Part shown: positions 1-5,991 of the stretch, piece after piece
Layout: the number at the start of each line of letters is the position of its first letter
Numbering within the stretch: position 1 is the first letter of the stretch
Assembly (NCBI GenBank): GCA_035252155.1
Contig: DATFDL010000268.1
Location: 1-10,639 of the forward strand
Reading direction: 5' to 3'
DNA from: JAICLL01 sp035252155
GTDB lineage: Bacteria; Planctomycetota; Planctomycetia; Pirellulales; JAICIG01
DNA: 10,639 nt
The notes under the pieces: generated by a model
What the model saw: the letters and a program-made list of their open reading frames with translations, nothing else
Told to the model about the DNA's origin: nothing
The model's database searches: none
Program-made: the position numbers and the translations under genes

Positions 1-497
1 TTCCAATACGTTTGCACCAGCACGGTCTGCTGCCCACGATCGGCCAGTCTTGCGACCAGATCGACCAGCGGCGTGGGCTTGCCTTCGAGCGCCACTTGGT
101 CATCAGAAGCCAGCCAGCGCAGCAGCGTGTCGGCAGCGCCTTGGCGAGTTTCGACATTTTGCACCGGCGCCAGCGAGCCATCATCGTTGGCATGGTTCTC
201 GGCGGCCTGCTTCTCGCTTGCGTCCTTCTCTGTGGCATGGTTGTCGTCGGCCGACGCGCCGGCATCTTTATTATCCGTGAGTCCGCGCAATTTCGCCGTC
301 GAGTCTGCCGCGGGCGCTGCCGGCGTGCGATCGGCGGCTACATCGCTAGCGTCGGTTTCTTCCGGAGGCGGTGCTTTTGGCTTGCCCGTCTTGGCTGCCG
401 GGCCAGGCTTGGTCGGTGCCGAAGCCCCCTTGGCTGGGGCAGCCGTCGCGGGGGTCTGAGCCAACACGGCGACTAATAGCAGCGATGCGATGTCCAT
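1..497 (-). CDS. Secreted or anchored protein of unknown function, N-terminal part (cut by left edge)
   Basis: An uninterrupted minus-strand frame of 165 codons runs from ATG 497 to the left edge without a stop. The N-terminus (MDIASLLLVAVLAQTPATA) reads as a short signal peptide or anchor. Residues about 20-110 are an Ala/Pro/Lys then Asp/Glu-rich low-complexity linker. From about residue 113 the sequence becomes fold-like and probably helical (ETRQGAADTLLRWLASDD, then TPLVDLVARLADRGQQTVLV). The start is uncertain: an in-frame GTG at 551 would add 18 residues rich in Arg and Lys, which the ATG form lacks and a signal peptide n-region would normally have. It is divergent from the gene at 661. 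The plus-strand frames over this stretch look like shadows, because only the minus frame gives a signal peptide, linker and domain order. I do not recognise the family. Confidence 0.75.
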   Translation of the reverse strand, partial: MDIASLLLVAVLAQTPATAAPAKGASAPTKPGPAAKTGKPKAPPPEETDASDVAADRTPAAPAADSTAKLRGLTDNKDAGASADDNHATEKDASEKQAAENHANDDGSLAPVQNVETRQGAADTLLRWLASDDQVALEGKPTPLVDLVARLADRGQQTVLVQTYW

Positions 498-551
498 CCT
501 AGACGTCCTCGTTCGAGCGATGGCGGGCAAGCGTACCTTAGCATTCCGCAC

Positions 552-557
552 TATAAT
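552..557 (+). promoter_or_regulatory. Possible -10 box in the divergent intergenic region
   Basis: A perfect TATAAT lies about 100 nt upstream of the GTG start at 661. No convincing -35 box sits 15-19 nt before it. On the other strand the overlapping bases read TATAGT, which could serve the minus gene if it starts at ATG 497. The 498-660 spacer otherwise shows only a small GCCGT/ACGGC hairpin at about 604-616. Confidence 0.25.
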
Positions 558-660
558 GCACTGCCAGCCTGACGCACAGCCGGTTTGAAGTCAATGCGGG
601 TTTGCCGTCAAACGGCGGCGCTAGGATGGGCACCGCTCACCACATTCCCTGGGCCAAGCA

Positions 661-1245
661 GTGCGCAAGCTACGTGATCTTTTGTCCTTCATCGTGCTGT
701 TGGCGTTGACGGGCGTCTGCGCGGCGTCGTTCTACCAGGCCTGGGGTTCGCGCACGGTCTCGGCCCAAAAGCTCGATCGCGGGCAACTTACCTCCTGGTT
801 GCTCGCGCGCGACGTGACCAAGGAGCTGCGGGCGGTCCGGCTGCGACTGGCCCGCCGGCTGATTGAAGACTTGCGCGAGGGACACGACTGGCCGAGCGAG
901 GCCCAAGCGCTGCCGTCGGACGAGCGCGACCGCCTGCGGAAAAATCTGCGCGACTTGGCGGGGGTCTGGCTGGTCAGCCAGGCCGACCAATACGCCCGGC
1001 TGCCCGAGGCCGATCGAGGCGCCTTTTTGGACGACCGATTGAAGGACTTGACCAGTTTGCCGGTTTTCGCCGGTGGCGAGGGCCTAAGCCTGGCGTCCAA
1101 CGCGGGCGCCGCGGTACACGAGTTCGAAGACTGGGCCCGCGGCTTGCCGCCCGATGAAGACCAGCGCCTTCGCCAACTGCTCAGCGCGCTTTATGTGCGC
1201 TGGTTGCAGCAAGGTTTTCAACGATTTCTCCCCGACGGAGAATGA
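661..1245 (+). CDS. Membrane-anchored protein of unknown function, 194 aa
   Basis: The product has one hydrophobic segment at residues 6-26 (DLLSFIVLLALTGVCAASF) after a basic start (VRKLR), so it is probably an N-terminal membrane anchor or an uncleaved signal. The rest (about 30-194) is a charged, apparently all-helical soluble region rich in Arg, Leu, Asp and Glu, with possible coiled-coil stretches around 50-75 and 85-105 and a repeated flavour of LPxDExRLR (LPSDERDRLR near 86, LPPDEDQRLR near 164). GTG 661 is the first possible start after an in-frame stop at 622-624; no clear Shine-Dalgarno precedes it. It lies 112 nt upstream of the HlyD-type adaptor on the same strand, but the adaptor seems to have its own promoter. 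I do not recognise the family. No catalytic motif or metal-binding cluster is visible. Confidence 0.75.
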   Translation: MRKLRDLLSFIVLLALTGVCAASFYQAWGSRTVSAQKLDRGQLTSWLLARDVTKELRAVRLRLARRLIEDLREGHDWPSEAQALPSDERDRLRKNLRDLAGVWLVSQADQYARLPEADRGAFLDDRLKDLTSLPVFAGGEGLSLASNAGAAVHEFEDWARGLPPDEDQRLRQLLSALYVRWLQQGFQRFLPDGE

Positions 1246-1281
1246 TCGATGACGGGCTTGCTTCTAAGTGCCACTCGCTCG

Positions 1282-1311
1282 TTGGCAACCACTGCCGCCC
1301 ACAATTACAAT
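1282..1311 (+). promoter_or_regulatory. Sigma70-like promoter for the adaptor gene
   Basis: TTGGCA (1282-1287) and TACAAT (1306-1311) each match the bacterial consensus at five of six positions and are separated by 18 nt. The predicted transcription start near 1318 would leave a leader of about 40 nt before ATG 1358. This is the best-looking promoter in the window. Confidence 0.5.
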
Positions 1312-1357
1312 GGCGCCACCCTGACTCGCACCCGATGACGACAAAGGATCCCAGGCG

Positions 1358-2824
1358 ATGACTCTCCGAACCTTTCGCGACGCACTGCTGATTTGCTCGC
1401 TCTTGATGCTCGACGCGGCCGCCCCACGGGCCGCCGATCAACCTGCGGCCGCCGCCGCGGCGGCCCCGAGCAAGCCGACGCATCACGTCAAAAAGGGGCC
1501 GCTCAAAATCGAGGTCAAACTCGACGGCGTCTTCGAAGCCCGTGAGATGACTCCCCTGAGTGTTGATGCCGAAGCCTGGCCCAAGCTCACGGTGCTCGAA
1601 GCGGTCGCCCACGGCACGCGTGTCGAGGCCGGGCAAACGCTCGTCTCGCTCGATCGCGAGGAGATCGACACGTCGATCGCCGACCTTGAAGCGAGCCAAA
1701 AACTTTCGGAATTGAGCATTCAACTGGCGCGGGCCGAACTGAAGGCGGCCGAATCTGAGCTGCCCATCGACTTGGCCGCCGCCGAACGAGCCAAGCGGGT
1801 GGCCGACGAAGATCTAAAGCGGTTTCTGGAAAAGACCCGCCCGCTCTTGGAGCGCAGCGCCCAGTTTGCCTTGAAGTCGGCCGAGCATTACGTGGAGTAT
1901 CAGCTCGAAGAATTGAAGCAATTAGAAAAAATGTACCAGGCCGACGATCTGACCGAAGAGACCGAAGAAATCATCCTCAGACGGGCCCGCAACGACGTCG
2001 AGCAAGCCAACTTCTTTTGGGAAACTTCGCGATCGCACAGCCAAGAGACGCTGGAGGTGACGTTGCCGCGCGAAGAGACGCAACTCAAAGAGGCGGCCCG
2101 GCGGCAAGAGCTCACGCTGGAGCATCTCAAGGCATCGATGCCGCTTTCGCCCGACCGGCTGCGACTGATGCTGGAAAAATCGGTGCTCGACCATCAGCAG
2201 TCGGCCGACCGGCTCAAGAAACTCAAGAAAGACCGCGAGGCGATGGTGGTCAAGGCGCCGACCGCCGGAATTGTTTACTACGGTCATTGCGAGCACGGCA
2301 AATGGTCCGATCCGTCGGGCGGAAAGCTAACTCGGGGTAGTTCGCTCTCGCCGCACGCGGTGTTTATGACGATCGTCAAAGAGCGGCCGATCTTCATCCG
2401 CGCCTCAGCGGCCGAAAAAGACCTGCGCCGCATGAAAAAAGAGACGGCGGGCTATGCGACCAGCGTGGCCTTTCCTGATCTGAAGCTGCCCATCAAGGTC
2501 GAGAGCGTGGCAGCGGTGCCCACGGCCGACGGGCATTTCGACACACGGCTGTCGGTCGAGACGGGCGAAGACGCGAGCTCGCTGTTGCCCGGCATGACGT
2601 GTCATCTGACGCTAGTGGCCTATCGCAAGTCCGACGCCATCACGATTCCCATCTCGGCGCTATTCACCGATGAACAGGACGAGCGCAAGCATTACGTCTA
2701 TCGCGTCGGCACCGACGGCACGCACCAGCGGGCCGACGTAACCCCCGGCGAGCGCACCGACGACAGGGTAGAGATCACCCAGGGGCTGCTCGACGGCGAC
2801 GCGATCTTGACGGAAAAGCCGTAA
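1358..2824 (+). CDS. HlyD/MacA-type periplasmic adaptor (membrane fusion protein)
   Basis: The product is 488 aa. It has an N-terminal signal or anchor (about 1-26, LLICSLLMLDAAAPRAA) and an Ala-rich linker. The first half of the lipoyl (barrel-sandwich) domain is at about 45-104 (LTVLEAVAHGTRVEAGQTLV). A very long helical region follows at about 105-295, rich in Glu, Lys, Leu and Arg. The second lipoyl half is at about 296-310 (VVKAPTAGIVYYG), with beta-barrel segments at about 343-435 (LPGMTCHLTLV, ITIPISAL) and a membrane-proximal domain to the end (ITQGLLDGDAIL). Adaptors of this family link an inner-membrane ABC, RND or MFS pump to an outer-membrane channel, and the helical hairpin spans the periplasm. 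The hairpin here, about 190 residues, is longer than in short MacA/AcrA-type adaptors. No pump or TolC-like gene is visible in the window, so the substrate cannot be inferred. Confidence 0.88.
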   Translation: MTLRTFRDALLICSLLMLDAAAPRAADQPAAAAAAAPSKPTHHVKKGPLKIEVKLDGVFEAREMTPLSVDAEAWPKLTVLEAVAHGTRVEAGQTLVSLDREEIDTSIADLEASQKLSELSIQLARAELKAAESELPIDLAAAERAKRVADEDLKRFLEKTRPLLERSAQFALKSAEHYVEYQLEELKQLEKMYQADDLTEETEEIILRRARNDVEQANFFWETSRSHSQETLEVTLPREETQLKEAARRQELTLEHLKASMPLSPDRLRLMLEKSVLDHQQSADRLKKLKKDREAMVVKAPTAGIVYYGHCEHGKWSDPSGGKLTRGSSLSPHAVFMTIVKERPIFIRASAAEKDLRRMKKETAGYATSVAFPDLKLPIKVESVAAVPTADGHFDTRLSVETGEDASSLLPGMTCHLTLVAYRKSDAITIPISALFTDEQDERKHYVYRVGTDGTHQRADVTPGERTDDRVEITQGLLDGDAILTEKP

Positions 2825-2890
2825 GGCGCGGACGCGGCCGACGACCCCGATGGGGAAGCATCGGAAGGAATCTCGTAGCGAGCAATGGGC

Positions 2891-2899
2891 TGCTATACT
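2891..2899 (+). promoter_or_regulatory. Possible extended -10 promoter upstream of the first toroid gene
   Basis: TGCTATACT is an extended -10 (TGn followed by TATACT). No good -35 is seen, which extended -10 promoters tolerate. The implied leader is about 160 nt and contains the palindromic repeat at 2928-3021. This is suggestive only. Confidence 0.3.
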
Positions 2900-2927
2900 G
2901 AGCACGAGGGAATGACCATAAGACGGC

Positions 2928-3021
2928 AGGGTGGGACGAGCTCGCGAATCGCACCGTTCCTGGAGTGAGCCGGGTGAGGGCTTGATTCCGATGGTGGGAC
3001 TCGCTTAGCTCGGCCCACCCT
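2928..3021. repeat. Palindromic intergenic repeat, GTGGGAC family, copy 1
   Basis: The outer arms 2928-2942 (AGGGTGGGACGAGCT) and 3007-3021 (AGCTCGGCCCACCCT) are inverted repeats matching at 14 of 15 positions, about 64 nt apart. The right half also folds on itself: GGTGGG at 2993-2998 pairs with CCCACC at 3014-3019. Positions 2993-3015 recur inverted at 4362-4384 with one mismatch. The size and palindromy suggest a non-coding REP- or MITE-like dispersed element lying in the leader of the downstream gene. Confidence 0.7.
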
Positions 3022-3066
3022 ACGCGCGTGTCAGCGATCATCCATCTTGTACACCGCGGAACGACG

Positions 3067-4347
3067 ATGATGCGATATACACTCGTCTTGGCAATCGCAT
3101 TGGCATATTTGCGTCTGACAGCGCAGGCCGGCGCGGCCGATCCGCCGCATGACTCTGCGAACGAGACTGAGAAGTCCGCGACCGCGCCGCGGGAATCCGT
3201 GCCACGTCTCAAAGACGTCGAGCCGCCCGCGCGCGAGGCGATCGACGCGGCGATTCGTAAGGGCGTCGATTTTTTACTGGCCGACCAGAACCGCGACGGC
3301 TCGTGGGGCTCGGCCGAGCGGACTAAAGGGTTGAATATCTACGCTCCCGTGCCGGGGGCGCACCTGGGGTTTCGCTCGGCGGTCACGGCCCTGTGCGTGT
3401 TGGCGCTGATCGAAGTTGAGGATCGTCGGCCGGAGGTCGAGCAGGCGATCGACCGCGGCGAAGCCTGGTTGTTCGAGCGCTTGCCCAAGGTGCGGCGGGC
3501 CACGCCCGACGCCATGTATAACGTCTGGTCGCACGGCTATGGCATTCAGGCCCTCGTGCGATTGCTCAGGCGGCATGTCGACGACGCCGCGCGGCGCGAG
3601 AAAATTGGCGTGCTGATCCGCGCTCAGTACGATTTTCTGTCGCGGTATGAGTCGGTCGATGGCGGTTGGGGCTATTATGATTTCCGCACCGGCACGCAGC
3701 GGCCGGGCAGCGACTCGACCAGCTTTGTGAACGCCACCGTGCTGATCGCGTTTCGCGAAGCGGCTGACGCCGGCTTTCCCCCGCCCGAAAAAGTCACGCA
3801 GCGGGCCATCGCCGCCACCAAGCGCCAGCAGAAGCCCGACTTTTCGTATCTGTATGGCGAGTATCTGAAATACATGCCGATGCACCCGGTCAACCGGCCG
3901 GGCGGCAGCCTGGGGCGGTCGCAGGCCTGCAACCTGGCCCTGCGCCTGTGGGGCGACAAACAGATTACCGACGTGGTGTTGGAGAACTGGCTCGATCGAC
4001 TGTTTGCGCGAAACCTATGGCTCGACATCGGCCGCAAGCGGCCGATTCCGCACGAAGCGTGGTTCTCGGTGGCCGGTTATTTTTACTACTACGGGCATTA
4101 CTACGCCGCACTGTGCATCGAGCAATTGCCCAGCGGCTTGCAGCCTCGCTTGCAAGCCCATTTGGCGACCATTCTACTACGGCTTCAGGAGAAAGACGGC
4201 TCGTGGTGGGATTATCCGCTTTACAATTACCATCAGCAGTACGGCACCGCGTTTGTATTGATGTCGCTGAGAAGGGTTCGGGGTTCAGAGGTCAAGGTTG
4301 AGGGGAGGGGCCAGAGGTCGGAGGTCAGAGGTCAGGGAAAGCCATGA
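3067..4347 (+). CDS. Secreted prenyltransferase/squalene-oxidase-repeat (alpha/alpha toroid) protein
   Basis: The product is 426 aa from ATG 3067 (a second ATG follows at 3070). A frame opening at GTG 3028 is less likely, because the signal peptide begins at these ATGs (MRYTLVLAIALAYL, cleavage likely near residue 24 after AQAGAA). Repeats with the QW-like pattern QxxDGSWG appear at about residues 74-81 (QNRDGSWG), 197-204 (SVDGGWGY) and 374-381 (QEKDGSWW), separated by helices, as in terpenoid-cyclase and prenyltransferase toroids. I see neither the DxDD motif of squalene-hopene cyclases nor a clear Asp/Cys/His zinc site of protein prenyltransferases, so enzymatic activity is doubtful; a binding or scaffold role is possible. 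A Tyr-rich helix is present at about 338-347 (YFYYYGHYYA). The last 23 or so residues, after SLRR, are encoded by degenerate heptamer repeat DNA and are unlikely to belong to the fold. Confidence 0.85.
   Translation: MMRYTLVLAIALAYLRLTAQAGAADPPHDSANETEKSATAPRESVPRLKDVEPPAREAIDAAIRKGVDFLLADQNRDGSWGSAERTKGLNIYAPVPGAHLGFRSAVTALCVLALIEVEDRRPEVEQAIDRGEAWLFERLPKVRRATPDAMYNVWSHGYGIQALVRLLRRHVDDAARREKIGVLIRAQYDFLSRYESVDGGWGYYDFRTGTQRPGSDSTSFVNATVLIAFREAADAGFPPPEKVTQRAIAATKRQQKPDFSYLYGEYLKYMPMHPVNRPGGSLGRSQACNLALRLWGDKQITDVVLENWLDRLFARNLWLDIGRKRPIPHEAWFSVAGYFYYYGHYYAALCIEQLPSGLQPRLQAHLATILLRLQEKDGSWWDYPLYNYHQQYGTAFVLMSLRRVRGSEVKVEGRGQRSEVRGQGKP
4273..4337 (+). repeat. Degenerate heptamer tract within the 3' end of the toroid gene
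   Basis: This G-rich tract has a 7-nt period, with units such as GGTTCGG, GGTTCAG, AGGTCAA, GTCGGAG and GTCAGAG. It resembles the GGGTTCA arms of the palindromic elements further right, but only one arm is present and the units have diverged. It is translated as the hydrophilic tail of the toroid protein (VRGSEVKVEG..., RGQRSEVRGQ) and ends just before the TGA at 4345-4347. Confidence 0.75.
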
Positions 4348-4348
4348 A

Positions 4349-4384
4349 GTAGCCCGAGGGCGGCCGAGCGAAGCGAGTCCCACC
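4349..4384. repeat. GTGGGAC-family repeat, copy 2 (inverted relative to copy 1)
   Basis: Positions 4362-4384 (beginning GGCCGAGCGAAGCGAGTCCC) are the reverse complement of 2993-3015 with one mismatch in 23. This copy lies 2 nt after the toroid stop codon. With copy 1 it forms inverted repeats around the toroid gene. Confidence 0.7.
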
Positions 4385-4419
4385 TTTCGCGCACCAAAAG
4401 ATTTCAGGCGCTTATTGGA

Positions 4420-4463
4420 ATTCCGCCGGGGCATCGCCAAGGCTTTGCCCCGGCCACCGGAAT
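4420..4463. repeat. Palindromic hairpin just upstream of the DUF1570 gene
   Basis: CCGGGGCA (4426-4433) pairs perfectly with TGCCCCGG (4446-4453). An inner GCC/GGC pair lies in the 12-nt loop. An outer ATTCCG/CGGAAT stem (4420-4425 with 4458-4463) is separated by a 4-nt bulge on the right side. It ends 15 nt before ATG 4479, and no T-run follows. It could be a dispersed palindrome or a structured 5' leader element. Confidence 0.65.
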
Positions 4464-4478
4464 AATACGGAGTTCACC

Positions 4479-5861
4479 ATGGCTCGGCGTTGGCCACACA
4501 TACTCCTCGCGTTTGCAGCGATCTGCTCGTTGGGGCAGGCGGCGCTGGCGCAAGACGCCGGCGAGGTAAAGACCGACGAGTCGGGCGTGCAGCCAGCGCC
4601 GCAGGCCAACCCCGCCGATTTTGGGCTCGAATTGCCCAGCGCACCGCCGAAGTCGCCCGCCGCGGAGCGGGTCGTCGTCAAAAACACCCAGAATGCGTTG
4701 GTCGTTGCCAAGACATTGGTCGAAGTGGGCGACCGCCTGGTAGTGATGCTGCCCGACGGCCGCCTGCAGGCGATGCCATCGCACGAAGCGACGCCCACCG
4801 ATCGCAAATTCGTGCCGGTCACGATGGAGCAACTGGCCGCGGCGATCACCGCCAGCGGTTTCTCAGGCTTCAAAACGCGCGCCACCCGGCATTACGTCTT
4901 TATCTACAACACCAGCGAGCTTTTCTTCCAGGGCACCAGCCGCATTCTGGAAACGCTCAAGCCGGGCGTGCTGGCTTATTGCCGCAAGCAGAAGCTGAAG
5001 ATCCACGATCCCGACGTGCCGCTGGCGGTGATCATGTTCCGCACGCAAGACGAGTACAACAAGTTCCATGCGATGCCCGAAGGAGTAGTCGCCTATTACA
5101 ATGGCGTGACCAATAACGTGGTGCTGTATGAGCAATCGCGACTACTGGACATCGCGCCCGAGCTAGCCGTGAAGCAAGCGATCTCGACAATCGCACACGA
5201 AGGTGTACACCAGATTCTGCACAATATCGGCGTGCAGCAGCGGCTTTCGCAGTGGCCGATGTGGATCAGCGAGGGACTGCCCGAATACTTCGCGCCCACG
5301 ACGGTGGGCGAGCGCGTCCACTGGAAGGGCATCGGCAAGCCTAACGACCTGCGGATGAAAGAGCTGGAGAATTACCTGAAGCAAGGCCCCGGCAAGAACG
5401 ACCTGATACAGCCAACCGTCGAAGCCGAGGGCCTGACGTCGACGGGCTACGCCGCGGCCTGGTCGCTTACGCATTTTTTGGCGAGCAGGCGGCGGACCAA
5501 GTTCTTCGCCTATTTGTCCGAAGTCAGCCAGCGCGGACCGCTCGCCGAATTCACGCCGCAACAAAATGTGAAGTTGTTCACCAAGCATTTTGGCGATGAG
5601 TATACTGGCCTCGATGGCGAGCTCGTGCAGCACCTGACCCGGTTGCCGTACGAAGATCCGATTTTGAACCAGACGCATTATGTGGTGATGATGAGGTCCG
5701 GCGCCCGGCGCGGATATGCTCTTGCGACATCGCCCAAAGCGATTGCCGAGTGGCAAGAAGAGCAGTCAGCCAAATCGCCTGGGGCCATCTTTGTGGTTCA
5801 AGCATTTCCGGACGCGGATACTGCGAAGGTTTTTGCGAAAGGTTGGTTGGGTAGCCGTTAA
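4479..5861 (+). CDS. Secreted DUF1570-type putative zinc metallopeptidase
   Basis: The product is 460 aa. GGAG at 4469-4472, 6 nt from ATG 4479, supports the start. The signal peptide is residues 1-24 (HILLAFAAICSLGQAALA, then Q25). A Pro/Ala-rich stretch is followed by a small beta segment at about 65-115. The DUF1570-like region runs from about 135 to 390. It has HEGVH at 240-244 (HExxH, with the two His as zinc ligands and the Glu as catalytic base) and ISEGLPEYF at 263-271, where E265 is placed like the third ligand of gluzincins. A last domain of about 65 residues (from about 395, HYVVMMRSGARRGYALA to the end) is of unknown role. DUF1570 proteins are frequent in planctomycetes and their substrates are unknown; activity is inferred from motifs only. 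It lies between two toroid genes on the same strand, and its TAA is 1 nt from a heptamer repeat element. Confidence 0.88.
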   Translation: MARRWPHILLAFAAICSLGQAALAQDAGEVKTDESGVQPAPQANPADFGLELPSAPPKSPAAERVVVKNTQNALVVAKTLVEVGDRLVVMLPDGRLQAMPSHEATPTDRKFVPVTMEQLAAAITASGFSGFKTRATRHYVFIYNTSELFFQGTSRILETLKPGVLAYCRKQKLKIHDPDVPLAVIMFRTQDEYNKFHAMPEGVVAYYNGVTNNVVLYEQSRLLDIAPELAVKQAISTIAHEGVHQILHNIGVQQRLSQWPMWISEGLPEYFAPTTVGERVHWKGIGKPNDLRMKELENYLKQGPGKNDLIQPTVEAEGLTSTGYAAAWSLTHFLASRRRTKFFAYLSEVSQRGPLAEFTPQQNVKLFTKHFGDEYTGLDGELVQHLTRLPYEDPILNQTHYVVMMRSGARRGYALATSPKAIAEWQEEQSAKSPGAIFVVQAFPDADTAKVFAKGWLGSR

Positions 5862-5862
5862 A

Positions 5863-5990
5863 GGGTTCAGGGTGCAAAAAGGGTTCAGGGTTCAGGGTTC
5901 AGCATTCTTGTGAGCCTTGAAACGTCGCTCCGAATCGCTAAACCTTGAAGAAGAGTTCTGAACCCTGGAATCCTGAATCCTGAACCCTCT
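5863..5990. repeat. Heptamer-armed palindromic element, copy 1
   Basis: The left arm has GGGTTCA at 5863-5869, the variant GGGTGCA at 5870-5876, and three perfect units at 5881-5901. A 57-nt central segment follows (5902-5958). The right arm is the reverse-complement series TGAACCC (5959-5965), two diverged units, and TGAACCC at 5981-5987, ending TGAACCCTCT at 5990. It fills the whole space between the DUF1570 stop (5861) and the next start codon (5992). Confidence 0.85.
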
Positions 5991-5991
5991 C

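Noticed and set aside
12..476. Overlapping plus-strand open frames at the left edge
   Set aside because: Their translations are Arg/Cys- or Ser/Ala-rich without domain order, while the minus strand over the same bases gives a signal peptide, linker and helical domain.
3028..3066. GTG 3028 as start of the secreted toroid gene
   Set aside because: It would add 13 residues before the signal peptide and lies in the edge of a palindromic repeat; tandem ATGs at 3067 and 3070 fit better.
3274..3885. A 203-codon minus-strand open frame opposite the secreted toroid gene
   Set aside because: It is antisense to conserved QxxDGSWG repeats and has no recognisable domain.
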